64,000 nt of DNA. It comes from Pseudomonas sp. KU26590. Its GTDB lineage: Bacteria; Pseudomonadota; Gammaproteobacteria; Pseudomonadales; Pseudomonadaceae. The notes under the pieces are model-generated. The model was not told the origin of the DNA. It did no database searches and worked only from the letters and a program-made list of their open reading frames with translations. The DNA lies in the NCBI RefSeq assembly GCF_026153515.1, contig NZ_CP110644.1, positions 1,765,501 to 1,829,500 of the forward strand. Reading direction: 5' to 3'. Each line of letters begins with the position of its first letter. The first letter of the stretch is position 1. Shown in pieces: positions 44,062 to 52,515 of this stretch. A program made the translations under genes and the position numbers.

Positions 44062-45894
44062 TCAATCGACCCCGACAAACCCGCCCGTCTGATGCGCCCA
44101 CAACCGCGCATACAACCCTTTATGCGCCAGCAACTCGGCGTGGGTTCCGCTTTCAGCGATGACGCCGTTCTCCAGAACGATCAGGCGATCCATCCGTGCG
44201 ATGGTCGACAGCCGGTGGGCAATCGCGATCACCGTCTTGCCTTGCATCAGCGTTTCCAGACTCTCCTGAATCGCCGCTTCCACCTCTGAATCCAGCGCTG
44301 ACGTCGCTTCGTCCATGATCAGGATCGGCGCGTCCTTGAGCAGCACGCGGGTGATGGCGATGCGCTGACGCTGACCACCGGACAACTTCACGCCGCGCTC
44401 GCCCACATGAGCATCCAGCCCGGTACGGCCTTCGGAATCCGTCAGCAAGGGGATGAACTCATCGGCGCGGGCCTTGCGCATGGCTTCCCACAATTCAGCG
44501 TCGGTCGCGTCCGGTTTGCCGTACAGCAGGTTGTCGCGGATCGAGCGGTGCAACAGCGACGTGTCCTGGGTGATCATGCCGATGTGCGAACGCAGGCTTT
44601 CCTGAGCGACGTGGGAAATATCCTGATCGTCTATAAGGATCCGTCCGCCCTGTACGTCATACAAGCGCAGCAGAAGATTTACCAGCGTCGATTTACCGGC
44701 ACCCGACGGCCCGATCAACCCGATTTTCTCGCCCGCCTTGATGTCCAGGTTCAGGCCATGAATCACGCCCTTGCCCTTGCCGTACTGGAAGTTGAGGTCC
44801 TGGAATTTCACCTCGCCACGGCTGACGGCCAGCTTCGGCGCAGCATCCCGATCGGTAATGCCCACCGGCTGCGCAATGCTCTGCAGACCGTCCTGCACCA
44901 TGCCGATGTTTTCGAAAATCCCATTGACCACCCACATGATCCAGCCGGACATGTTGACGATCCGAATCGCCAGACCGGTCGCCAGCGCGATCGCGCCCAC
45001 AGAAATCAAAGACTGGGTCCACAACCACAATGCCAGGCCCGTGGTGGTGACAATCAGAATGCCGTTGAGCGTGGTGATCACGGTGTCCATTTCCGTAATC
45101 ACGCGGCCTGCCAGCTGGGTTTTCTCGGTCTGTTCGCTGATGGCCTCGCGGGCGTACTGCTGCTCGGAATTGGTGTGGGCAAACAACTTGAGCGTGGTGA
45201 TGTTGGTGTAGCCATCGACGATGCGGCCCATGAGTTTTGATCGCGCATCGGAGGAGATGACCGAGCGAGCTTTCACCCGTGGCACGAAGTACCACAGCGC
45301 CAGAGTGAACGCGAAGATCCAGCTCAGCAGCGGAATCATCAGGCGCCAGTCGGCCTCGGCGAACAGCACCAGCGCGCTGATCGAATAGATCAGCACGTGC
45401 CACAACGCGTCAACCGACTGCACCGCCGAGTCGCGCAGCGCGTTGCCGGTCTGGACGATGCGTTGGGCGATGCGCCCGGCGAAGTCGTTCTGGAAGAAAT
45501 TCAGGCTCTGCTTGAGCACGTAGCTGTGGTTCTGCCAGTTGATCATGCTGGTCATGCCGGGGCTGATGGTCTGATGCACCAGCAGGTCATGCAGGGCAAC
45601 GAAGATCGGCCGCAGCACCAGCGCAACGACGACCATCCACGTCAGCTCGAACGCATGTTCGCGGAAGAAATTCGGGTTGGGCGTGCCCTGGGCCAGATCG
45701 ATGATGCGGCTCAGGTAGCTGAACAGCGAGACTTCGATCAACGCGCCGATCAGTCCGACCACCAGCAGTGCGGCAAAGCTGGGCCACACCTGACGCAGGT
45801 AATACACGTAGAACGACGTGACGGTGTTGGGCGGGGCGGCGGTGGGGGCTTCGCGGAAGATATCGATCAGCTGTTCAAAACGGCGATAGAGCAT
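44062..45894 (-). CDS. ABC transporter, fused permease-ATPase (exporter type)
   Basis: 610-residue half-transporter: six membrane helices (about 25-320), then an ATPase domain with Walker A GPSGAGKST, signature LSGGQRQR, Walker B ILIMDEATSALDSE and H-loop IAHRLST. It should act as a homodimer exporting a lipid, peptide or drug; MsbA-like in layout, but the substrate is unknown. I place the start at ATG 45894 (MLYRRFEQLIDIF, the family N terminus); the longer frame from 46011 adds 39 residues without similarity. No strong ribosome binding site is visible. It follows ppiA on the same strand, with a terminator between. Confidence 0.87.
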   Translation of the reverse strand: MLYRRFEQLIDIFREAPTAAPPNTVTSFYVYYLRQVWPSFAALLVVGLIGALIEVSLFSYLSRIIDLAQGTPNPNFFREHAFELTWMVVVALVLRPIFVALHDLLVHQTISPGMTSMINWQNHSYVLKQSLNFFQNDFAGRIAQRIVQTGNALRDSAVQSVDALWHVLIYSISALVLFAEADWRLMIPLLSWIFAFTLALWYFVPRVKARSVISSDARSKLMGRIVDGYTNITTLKLFAHTNSEQQYAREAISEQTEKTQLAGRVITEMDTVITTLNGILIVTTTGLALWLWTQSLISVGAIALATGLAIRIVNMSGWIMWVVNGIFENIGMVQDGLQSIAQPVGITDRDAAPKLAVSRGEVKFQDLNFQYGKGKGVIHGLNLDIKAGEKIGLIGPSGAGKSTLVNLLLRLYDVQGGRILIDDQDISHVAQESLRSHIGMITQDTSLLHRSIRDNLLYGKPDATDAELWEAMRKARADEFIPLLTDSEGRTGLDAHVGERGVKLSGGQRQRIAITRVLLKDAPILIMDEATSALDSEVEAAIQESLETLMQGKTVIAIAHRLSTIARMDRLIVLENGVIAESGTHAELLAHKGLYARLWAHQTGGFVGVD

Positions 45895-46041
45895 TGGCAA
45901 TGACGCCCACGCTTGAGCGGGCTCTCCTTTGAATGGGGATTGGGTGCAGCGGCTTGAGAGCGGCCCGATGGCAGTCTTCGGATCAGACCACATGAAAACG
46001 CGATTGCTCACGCTGATTCAAGGGGCCGGGCCCTTAAATGC

Positions 46042-46067
46042 AAAAGCCGGGCAGGCGCCCGGCTTTT
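46042..46067 (-). terminator. Terminator after ppiA
   Basis: AAAAGCCGGGC (46042-46052)/GCCCGGCTTTT (46057-46067), perfect 11-bp stem with a 4-base loop, symmetrical and so usable on both strands; it lies 16 bases past the ppiA stop. Confidence 0.9.
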
Positions 46068-46082
46068 ACGCTTGCGGCAAGC

Positions 46083-46640
46083 TTAGTTCACGCGCTTGGC
46101 CGTCTTGATCAGGATCGGGTCCAGCGGCACGTTCTGCATGCCGCCCTTGTTGCCGGCTTGCGCATTGACGATCTGGTCAACGACGTCCATGCCCTTGACG
46201 ACTTTGCCGAACACCGCGTAGCCGTAGTCACGGGTGCCGTGGTCGAGCATCGCGTTGTCCTTCACGTTGATGAAGAACTGGCTGGTGGCCGAATTCACGT
46301 CCGAGGTCCGCGCCATGGCGACAGTGCCGCGCACGTTGTGCAGGCCGTTATCGGCTTCGTTCTTGATCGGGTCGTTGGTGGGCTTCTGTTGCATCTGCGC
46401 CGTGAACCCGCCGCCCTGAGCCATGAAGCCCGGGATGACGCGGTGGAAAATGGTGTTGTTGTAGAAGTTGCTGTCGACGTACTTGAGGAAGTTCTGGGTG
46501 CTGACGGGCGCCTTGTCCTGGTTCAGCTCGATTTCCACATCGCCGAAGCTGGTGGTCAGCACAACGTGAGGCGCCGGAGCGGCCATCAAATTGCCGGCGA
46601 ACAACACGGCAGCGGCGGAGAGGGCGATTTTCTTCAGCAT
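46083..46640 (-). CDS. ppiA: Periplasmic peptidyl-prolyl cis-trans isomerase PpiA
   Basis: 185-residue cyclophilin with a signal peptide ([20 protein letters not shown]). It isomerises Xaa-Pro bonds of exported proteins. Cyclophilin core motifs: [41 protein letters not shown] and [15 protein letters not shown]. The active-site Arg is in [12 protein letters not shown] lies about 9 bases before ATG 46640; an upstream in-frame extension to 46787 runs into repeat DNA and is not used. Location next to the ABC transporter gene matches PA3227/PA3228. Confidence 0.94.
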   Translation of the reverse strand: MLKKIALSAAAVLFAGNLMAAPAPHVVLTTSFGDVEIELNQDKAPVSTQNFLKYVDSNFYNNTIFHRVIPGFMAQGGGFTAQMQQKPTNDPIKNEADNGLHNVRGTVAMARTSDVNSATSQFFINVKDNAMLDHGTRDYGYAVFGKVVKGMDVVDQIVNAQAGNKGGMQNVPLDPILIKTAKRVN

Positions 46641-46742
46641 GGGCAGAGTCCTGATATTGATGTCGACTGCGAAAAAACAGGACGTAAGGGAAGCACGTTT
46701 GCGGGAATTTGCACAGTGGGGGTGTGGCGAGGCGTGTTCTCG

Positions 46743-47404
46743 TAGGACCGGCTTCAGCCGGGAAGAGGCCAGTGTGAACACCCTCAAATTTGCGGTGTGA
46801 CGCCTGACGCCTTCCCGGCTAAAGCCAGTCCTACAGGGTAATGCGGTGCATTCGTAGGACCGGCTTCAGCCGGGGAGAGGCCAGCATGATCACCCTCAAA
46901 TTGCAGTGTGGCGCCCGACGCTTTCCCGGCTAAAGCCAGTCCCACTGACTGCACATGTTGTTCTCGTAGGACCGGCTTCAGCCGGGAAGAGGCCAGCGTG
47001 ATCACCCTCAGTTTCGCAGTGTGACGCCCGACGCCTTCCCGGCTAAAGCCGGTCCCACTGACTGCACGCATTGTTCTTGTGGGACCGGCTTCAGCCGGGA
47101 AGAGGCCAGTCTGAGCACCCTCAAATTTGCGGTGTGACGCCTGTCGCTTTCCCGGCTAAAGCCAGTCCCACAGACCGCACGCGTTGTTCTCGTGGGACCG
47201 GCTTCAGCCGGGAAGAGGCCAGTGTGAACACCATTAAATTTGCGGTGTGGCGCCCGACGCTTTCCCGGCTAAAGCCGGTCCCACAGGGTAATGCGGTGCA
47301 TTCGTAGGACCGGCTTCAGCCGGGAAGAGGCCGGATGCAGCACCCTCAAACTTGCGGTGTGATGCCCGACGCATTCCCGGCTAAAGCCAGTCCCACTGAC
47401 TGCA
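46743..47404. repeat. Array of about six 112-113 bp REP-doublet units
   Basis: The forward REP junction (end of GGGAAGAGGCC) recurs at 46770, 46882, 46994, 47107, 47220 and 47332, spacing 112-113. Each unit has a forward GACCGGCTTCAGCCGGG and a reverse TTCCCGGCTAAAGCCAGTCC, so every unit can fold as a REPIN. Spacers are also related (CACCCTCAAATTTGCGGTGT and GACTGCACG/GGTAATGCGGTGCATTCG). The array fills the gap between ppiA and the lysR gene, so a transcript from lysR into ppiA would cross it. Confidence 0.93.
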
Positions 47405-47412
47405 CGGGTTCT

Positions 47413-48339
47413 TCACAGCATCTGCTGCGGCCCCGGGAAGGGCACATCCAGCGGCGCGGTGTCGAAACTCTGAATCAACTCAATGAGAATCTGCGTCGCA
47501 GGCCCCAGAGGTTTGTCCTTGCTGGAATAAAGAAAAAACGTCGGATGACGGCTGCCGCCTTTGTCCAGCGGCAGGATCTTCAGCACGCCTTCCTGGATCT
47601 CTCGCTCGATGACATGACGCGGCAGCCAGGCAAAGCCCAACCCGCTGCTGACAAACGCAGCCGCGGTGGCGAGGCTGCCCACCGTCCAGCGCTGTTCGGC
47701 ACCGAGCCAGCCGACGTCGCGCGGCTGATTGCGCCCGGAGTCACGAATCACCACCTGCAACTGGCTTTCCAGGTCCTGGAAATTCAGCTCACGTTGCAAC
47801 TGATGCAGCGCGTGCCCGGGGTGGGCGACGGCGACGAACTCGACCTTGCTCATCTCATTCCCGAGATAACCCGGAATGCTGAAGCCGCTGATGGCGAGAT
47901 CGGCTACACCTTCCAGCAACACTTCCTCGACGCCCGACAGCACTTCCTCACGCAGCCGCACCCGACATCCGCGGCTCTGCGGCATAAAGGCTGTCAGGGC
48001 CCGCACCAGTCGCGCGTTCGGGTACGCAGCGTCGACCACCAACCGCACCTCTGCTTCCCAACCCTGTTCCATGTGGTGGGCCAGGTCTTCCAGTTGGCTG
48101 GCGTTCTTCACCAGTTGCCGCGAGCGCCGCAACAACACCTCGCCGGCCTCGGTCAGCACCGCTTTGCGGCCGTCGATGCGCAACAGCGGAACGCCGAGCT
48201 GATCCTGCATTCGGGCGACGGTGTAGCTGACCGACGACTGCGAGCGGTGCAGCGCTTCGGCGGCCTGCGCGAAGCCGCCATGGTCGACAACGGCTTGCAG
48301 CGTGCGCCATTGATCAAGGGTGACGCGGGGCGCTTTCAT
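47413..48339 (-). CDS. LysR family transcriptional regulator
   Basis: 308-residue LysR regulator. The N-terminal helix-turn-helix (about 5-65) includes LQAVVDHGGFAQAAEALHRSQSSVSYTVARMQ and VLTEAGEVLL; an effector domain follows from about 95. Matches the PA3225-type gene near ppiA. It starts 50 bases from a divergent small secreted protein gene (48390), a plausible target. The last codons end only 9 bases from the 112-bp repeat array. Confidence 0.9.
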   Translation of the reverse strand: MKAPRVTLDQWRTLQAVVDHGGFAQAAEALHRSQSSVSYTVARMQDQLGVPLLRIDGRKAVLTEAGEVLLRRSRQLVKNASQLEDLAHHMEQGWEAEVRLVVDAAYPNARLVRALTAFMPQSRGCRVRLREEVLSGVEEVLLEGVADLAISGFSIPGYLGNEMSKVEFVAVAHPGHALHQLQRELNFQDLESQLQVVIRDSGRNQPRDVGWLGAEQRWTVGSLATAAAFVSSGLGFAWLPRHVIEREIQEGVLKILPLDKGGSRHPTFFLYSSKDKPLGPATQILIELIQSFDTAPLDVPFPGPQQML

Positions 48340-48389
48340 CTCTCGCTCCTGTTGTCCTAAGCTGGCGGTCCCTGAATGGAGACTGCCCC

Positions 48390-48704
48390 ATGAAAAGAAT
48401 CTGTTGTGTGCTGCTGGCGATGCTGCCGCTGAGCGCGTTCGCCTACCCCATCGACGTCGAGAAAGACATCAAGGGCGTGCAGGTCGACTACAACAGTCAT
48501 GACGTCGCCTACGACATCGGCAACATCACCCTGAATAACTTTGGCGATGTCCCGGCCAAGTGCAGCGTGGTCTTTCGCAACGGTCCGGAAGCCCCGCGCA
48601 CGCGCCGGGTCCAGGTCGCGCCAAAGAGCAGCACCGAAGTCACCGCCAAGTTCACCCGCGACATCGTCAAGCTGCGCATCTCCCTAAGCTGTGAGCCTCT
48701 GTAA
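48390..48704 (+). CDS. Small periplasmic protein of unknown function
   Basis: 104 residues with a signal peptide (MKRICCVLLAMLPLSAFAYP, cut near 18). The mature part looks like a single beta sandwich (YDIGNITLNNFGDVPAKCSVVF, KSSTEVTAKFTRDIVKLRISLSC); two Cys, about 58 apart-in-fold, could form a disulfide. TGGAGACT precedes the ATG. Databases sometimes call relatives phosphoglycerate kinase, which is not supported. It may be regulated by the divergent LysR gene. Confidence 0.75.
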   Translation: MKRICCVLLAMLPLSAFAYPIDVEKDIKGVQVDYNSHDVAYDIGNITLNNFGDVPAKCSVVFRNGPEAPRTRRVQVAPKSSTEVTAKFTRDIVKLRISLSCEPL

Positions 48705-49093
48705 CCCGCGCATCGGCGTCGACGGAGCGTACTTCGGCTACGTCGATAAAACAAATTCTTAGATGGGTTCGGGTCGATAGTCGGCTTCTTTGATCGAGAC
48801 GCCAGCCGCTGACAGGCCAAGCACAGGGGCGTTTCCGTGCTGGAGCAACATCCAATACGTTCCTTAATCGCCCGTTAATCCCCCGCCCGATGATGCTCGC
48901 GTTCATCGACACTCCATTGGCACTCCTTCGCTCCTGAGTGCATTGCCCGATCGACCTGCAGGAATGCGCCGGGTCGATCGGGTTTTTTCTTTCCGGGTCA
49001 GACAACGCCGCAAACGGTGGCCCCGCCGACCCGTTCAATAGACACGCCATGGCCAACCGGCTAAGGTCGCCGCCTTCAAAAAAAGGGGCGACC
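48705..49093. other. Gap with an orphan terminator; possible small RNA
   Basis: 389 bases without a supported gene. The only clear structure is a strong plus-strand terminator at 48946-48988, 242 bases after the nearest upstream stop codon. Between them an AT-rich patch near 48861-48883 (TTCCTTAATCGCCCGTTAAT) could hold a promoter. See the terminator entry. Confidence 0.5.
48946..48988 (+). terminator. Orphan Rho-independent terminator
   Basis: CCCGATCGACC (48946-48956) pairs with GGTCGATCGGG (48972-48982), then six T. No coding gene ends close before it, so it either ends a long 3' untranslated region of the 48390 gene or an unannotated small RNA. Confidence 0.8.
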
Positions 49094-49960
49094 ATGGGCT
49101 ATCTACTTTTTGTGACGCTGATTCAGGCGTTTTCCTTCAGCCTGATCGGCGTTTATCTGGCCGGGCATGTCGACAGCTACTTTGCCGTGCTGCTTCGAGT
49201 CGTGCTGGCCGGCCTGGTCTTCATCCCGCTGACGCGCTGGCGTCGGGTCGAGCCGCCATTCATGCGTGGCATGCTGCTGATCGGCGCGCTTCAGTTCGGC
49301 GTCACCTACGTCTGCCTGTACCTGAGCTTCCGTGTGCTGACGGTTCCCGAAGTACTGCTGTTTACCATCCTGACGCCGCTGCACGTCACGCTGATCGAGG
49401 ATGCCCTCAATCGGCGCTTCAATCCGTGGGGCCTGTTGGCCGCATTGGTCGCGGTGCTCGGCGCGGTCATCATCCGCTACGACCGGGTCGATCCGAATTT
49501 CCTCGGCGGCTTCCTGTTGCTGCAGGTGGCGAACTTCACCTACGCAGCGGGGCAGGTGCTCTACAAACATCTGGTGGCCCGTTACCCGAGTGATCTGCCG
49601 CACTACCGCCGTTTCGGCTATTTCTACCTCGGCGCCCTGGCCGTGGCGTTACCGGCGTTTCTGCTGTTCGGCAACGCGCAGCATCTGCCGGATGCGCCTC
49701 ACCAGTGGGTGGTGTTGTTGTTCCTCGGCCTGTGTTCCACCGCGCTCGGCATGTATTGGTGGAACAAAGGCGCGTGCCTTGTCAACGGCGCCACACTGGC
49801 GGTGATGAATAACCTGCACGTGCCGGTGGGGCTGCTGATCAATCTGTTGATCTGGGGGCAGAACGAGGACCTGGGCAAGCTGTTTTTAGGCGGGTTGGTG
49901 ATTGTTTCATCGGTATGGATCAGTCGCCGCGGTCTTGTGCAACGCCGAGCCGTTCTCTGA
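49094..49960 (+). CDS. EamA/DMT family permease
   Basis: 288 residues with about ten membrane helices in two EamA repeats (about 5-130 and 145-280). Features are a short first helix MGYLLFVTLIQAFSFSLIG, FTILTPLHVTLIEDALNRRF at the end of repeat one and STALGMYWWNKGACLVNGATLAVMNNLHVPVG in repeat two. This carboxylate/amino acid transporter group often exports metabolites; the substrate is unknown. ATG 49094 has AGGGG upstream; the longer frame from 48938 overlaps the terminator and is rejected. Confidence 0.88.
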   Translation: MGYLLFVTLIQAFSFSLIGVYLAGHVDSYFAVLLRVVLAGLVFIPLTRWRRVEPPFMRGMLLIGALQFGVTYVCLYLSFRVLTVPEVLLFTILTPLHVTLIEDALNRRFNPWGLLAALVAVLGAVIIRYDRVDPNFLGGFLLLQVANFTYAAGQVLYKHLVARYPSDLPHYRRFGYFYLGALAVALPAFLLFGNAQHLPDAPHQWVVLLFLGLCSTALGMYWWNKGACLVNGATLAVMNNLHVPVGLLINLLIWGQNEDLGKLFLGGLVIVSSVWISRRGLVQRRAVL

Positions 49961-50112
49961 AACAGCCGGGTTAGACGCCCGCGTTAACGACATCAGCGAG
50001 GGTGATGTTAGATATCTCCATGCGTGGTTTTTCATGTCGGGATCAACCGAATAGATTGGCCCCAACGAAACGACTTAACACACTTACCAGCCACTTCGCG
50101 GAGATCTACATC

Positions 50113-50349
50113 ATGAAAAAGTCCATCGCATTCGGTTTCGCATTGTCCATCCTGGCTACCGGTTCTGCATTCGCCAGCCCTGAGCACATTAACCAACGCG
50201 CCATCGTCGATGCTTCCAGCGCTGCCGTTCTGGATAGCAAAGTCGCCAGCAAAGAGGCCGTCAAGCCTTTCGCTACCCAGACTTCCGGCACCGTGACCGT
50301 TGCTGAAAACCGCAAAGAGTTTGGTTCTAGCTACCAGCGTGATCGTTAA
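50113..50349 (+). CDS. Small secreted protein of unknown function
   Basis: 78 residues. The signal peptide MKKSIAFGFALSILATGSAFA is clear; the mature part of about 57 residues is polar (SPEHINQRAIVDASSAAVLDS) and ends SSYQRDR. GGAG precedes ATG 50113. A terminator follows 30 bases after the stop, so this is a monocistronic unit. Short proteins of this kind are common in Pseudomonas and are sometimes mislabelled phage infection protein. Confidence 0.75.
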   Translation: MKKSIAFGFALSILATGSAFASPEHINQRAIVDASSAAVLDSKVASKEAVKPFATQTSGTVTVAENRKEFGSSYQRDR

Positions 50350-50378
50350 GTCTTTATAGATTTACAAACGCAAAACAT

Positions 50379-50403
50379 AAGCCCGGCAATTGCCGGGCTT
50401 TTT
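50379..50403 (+). terminator. Terminator after the 78-residue secreted protein
   Basis: AAGCCCGGC (50379-50387)-AATT-GCCGGGCTT (50392-50400), then TTT. The symmetry lets it serve the convergent prpF-like gene as well. Confidence 0.9.
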
Positions 50404-50446
50404 GTGGGTTAGTTAATTGAGTGGGGATTGTGGATGTATCTCGGGT

Positions 50447-51724
50447 TCAAGTTCCGTTAAAGAAACTGGCACTCGGCACATCATTGGATGGCATACGCTC
50501 GGACAGCGCACTGGCGAGTTCGGCAGAGGCCCGGTAAAGCGGCACATACCCTCGCATGAGGATCTGCGCACTCCGACGGTAGGCCGCGCTGGTTATGTTG
50601 ATTTCGCCGTCTTCCAGCGCAGCCACCACCGTAGCGTCCAAACGCCCGGCGGGGTTTTCGATACTGACCTCCACATCGGCGAACTCAGTGCCCAAGGCAG
50701 CAATTCCAGTCGCCAATCGGTGCGCGGTAGTGCCTGGTATCAAGCAGGCTGCCGCCAGACAGCAACCGCCCGAGACGGCCATCGACGCATGCCCGGTCTG
50801 GGGGGTGAAGTAACGAACCGCGATATTGCCGCCATTGCGAGGCGCGCCAACGATGCACACTTTCGGAATGGTTTCGCTGCGCTCGATTTCGGCACGACTC
50901 ATCAATTCACCGTCCCTGCGGCGCAGACGCATCTTCAAGCCCGCTTCAATCCACACCTCTCGCAGCGCTTCCATGAAGGGCAGATCGGCTTCAAGCTCGG
51001 CGATGGGTTCGTGGCCCGTTTTACCGAAGCTGCTTGCCTGAGCAATGACCATTGGCACCGCCACGTCGACGCACGACACCTCATGCCCTGCGATGACATC
51101 CATCACCGCGCCTGTGGGTAGCAGCGCCCCGGTCTTGTTGCCAACAGGCGACTGCAAGAACAGATCGACGCTGGGAAAGGCGCCCGTCACTCCAGGAATT
51201 TCAGCGGTGGCGAAATGGCTGTGTTCATCGCGTTTCATTCGCGCGATGGTCAGCACGCCCGTGTTGGTGTTCTTTATCTCGATTTCGCAGGTCTGACCCG
51301 GTGGCAATTGGCACAAACCGGCATCGATCGCCCACAACGGCAGGGCGCTGGACATGTTTCCGCAGTTGACGCTCCAATCGATATCAGCATGATCGCTGGC
51401 CAGTTGGGCGAGTGTACTGATCAGGCGTACGCCATTGGCTGTCTGCTCGACCCCCATCAGGAACACCTTGTTACTGGTCGCGGGTCCGCGTCCGAGCCCC
51501 GTTATCTGGCGGTTGCCTCGTTCGGCACCGGCCTGCGGGACGCCCATCAAATGTCGCAGGAGTTCAGCGCGCAGGGACTCGTCCTGGGGCAGAAGCGCCT
51601 CCCAGACCACGATGCCTGTCGACGTCCCGCCACGCATGTAATGCACGGGTATTTCCAGGACGCCTGAATGACGCCGAAGGGTTAATCCAGATCCAGCTAG
51701 AGAAAACGCATTGTCGTTAGACAC
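50447..51724 (-). CDS. PrpF/GalD family isomerase (DapF-like fold)
   Basis: 425-residue member of the PrpF family (PF04303), which includes 2-methylaconitate isomerase PrpF and 4-oxalomesaconate tautomerase GalD. Typical blocks: HYMRGGTSTGIVV near the N terminus, NCGNMSSALPLWAID, and the second half-site SGGCCLAAACLIPG. The start is GTG 51724 behind AAGGAG (7 bases). Separate from any prp or gal genes, its substrate cannot be read off; it is probably a cis/trans or double-bond isomerase of a tricarboxylate-like compound. A MarR-family gene 55 bases upstream on the same strand is the likely regulator. Confidence 0.85.
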   Translation of the reverse strand: MSNDNAFSLAGSGLTLRRHSGVLEIPVHYMRGGTSTGIVVWEALLPQDESLRAELLRHLMGVPQAGAERGNRQITGLGRGPATSNKVFLMGVEQTANGVRLISTLAQLASDHADIDWSVNCGNMSSALPLWAIDAGLCQLPPGQTCEIEIKNTNTGVLTIARMKRDEHSHFATAEIPGVTGAFPSVDLFLQSPVGNKTGALLPTGAVMDVIAGHEVSCVDVAVPMVIAQASSFGKTGHEPIAELEADLPFMEALREVWIEAGLKMRLRRRDGELMSRAEIERSETIPKVCIVGAPRNGGNIAVRYFTPQTGHASMAVSGGCCLAAACLIPGTTAHRLATGIAALGTEFADVEVSIENPAGRLDATVVAALEDGEINITSAAYRRSAQILMRGYVPLYRASAELASALSERMPSNDVPSASFFNGT

Positions 51725-51779
51725 AGGCAGCTCCTTGTCGGGCAGTTAATCAACAACGCAATTGAGTTAGCGTAAATCT

Positions 51780-52250
51780 TTAATCTTGGCGGGCCTTCAT
51801 TCGCCCAAGCCGCTCCGAAAAATCGAGCCGCGTCAACGCGCTGGCCGTGTCTTCCAAAACGCTTCGCAGTGGATGGCCGATTTCCATTTCCAGCTCCTCG
51901 ATCACCGCAAAAGTCGTCTCCCAATGACGGGTCAGTGTTTCGACCAGGCCGGCGCCGTGAGGGGTGAGTTCAAGCCGGCTTTTTCTGCCGTCCGCCAGCG
52001 GGACGCGACGAATAAGGCCATCTGCTTCCATGGCATTGACCGTCTGGCTAATCGCACCCTGGGTTAAATGAGTGCAGGCGGTAATCGCAGTCACGCTGTC
52101 GGCGCCCACCTGGATCGCTCGCAGGACGGGTGTGTAGCGTGCTCGATAACGCAGGCCCATGAGCCGATAGTGAGCCTCTGCGCCCTGCTCGACCTTTTCA
52201 GACACCAATCTGAGTAGCTCACCCAGGCCGGGCGTTATTTTCTGAACCAT
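51780..52250 (-). CDS. MarR family transcriptional regulator
   Basis: 156 residues, winged helix type: ITACTHLTQGAISQTVNAMEADGLIRRVPLADGRKSRLELTPHG covers the recognition helix and the wing. A dimer is expected. ATG 52250 is preceded by AGGTG at suitable distance; a GTG at 52259 is possible. A perfect 18-bp palindrome 26 bases upstream is the likely operator, giving autorepression and control of the downstream prpF-like gene. The ligand could be the prpF substrate, which is inference. Confidence 0.88.
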   Translation of the reverse strand: MVQKITPGLGELLRLVSEKVEQGAEAHYRLMGLRYRARYTPVLRAIQVGADSVTAITACTHLTQGAISQTVNAMEADGLIRRVPLADGRKSRLELTPHGAGLVETLTRHWETTFAVIEELEMEIGHPLRSVLEDTASALTRLDFSERLGRMKARQD

Positions 52251-52275
52251 AAATGGCACCTGATGATTCGGAATT

Positions 52276-52293
52276 TACATTAGCGCTAATGTA
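52276..52293. promoter_or_regulatory. Perfect palindrome, likely MarR operator
   Basis: TACATTAGCGCTAATGTA is an exact 18-bp inverted repeat 26 to 43 bases before the MarR start codon, the usual size and place of a MarR-family operator. A weaker related stretch, GAGTTAGCGTAAATC, lies at about 51764-51778 before the prpF-like gene. Confidence 0.75.
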
Positions 52294-52515
52294 TTAGTCG
52301 GTAAAGCGCTATCGCGATTGCTGGTTATCTGATGCAGATGAGGGGCTGGCCCGAACGCGCACAAGCATTCGGTCTCACCTGATGACTTGCCAGTAGGCGC
52401 ACTCACCTATGAGGTCCGAGGATAGGAGAACACGGTCTTCGCCTCGCTTCCGGCTTTGAGATGTGGCACGTAACAGATCGCGATGCTGTGACTCGAGCTT
52501 TAGCGAATCGGTTAG

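Noticed and set aside
46743..47404. CRISPR or att site array
   Set aside because: Spacers are related to each other and the repeats are REP doublets; no integrase or cas gene nearby.
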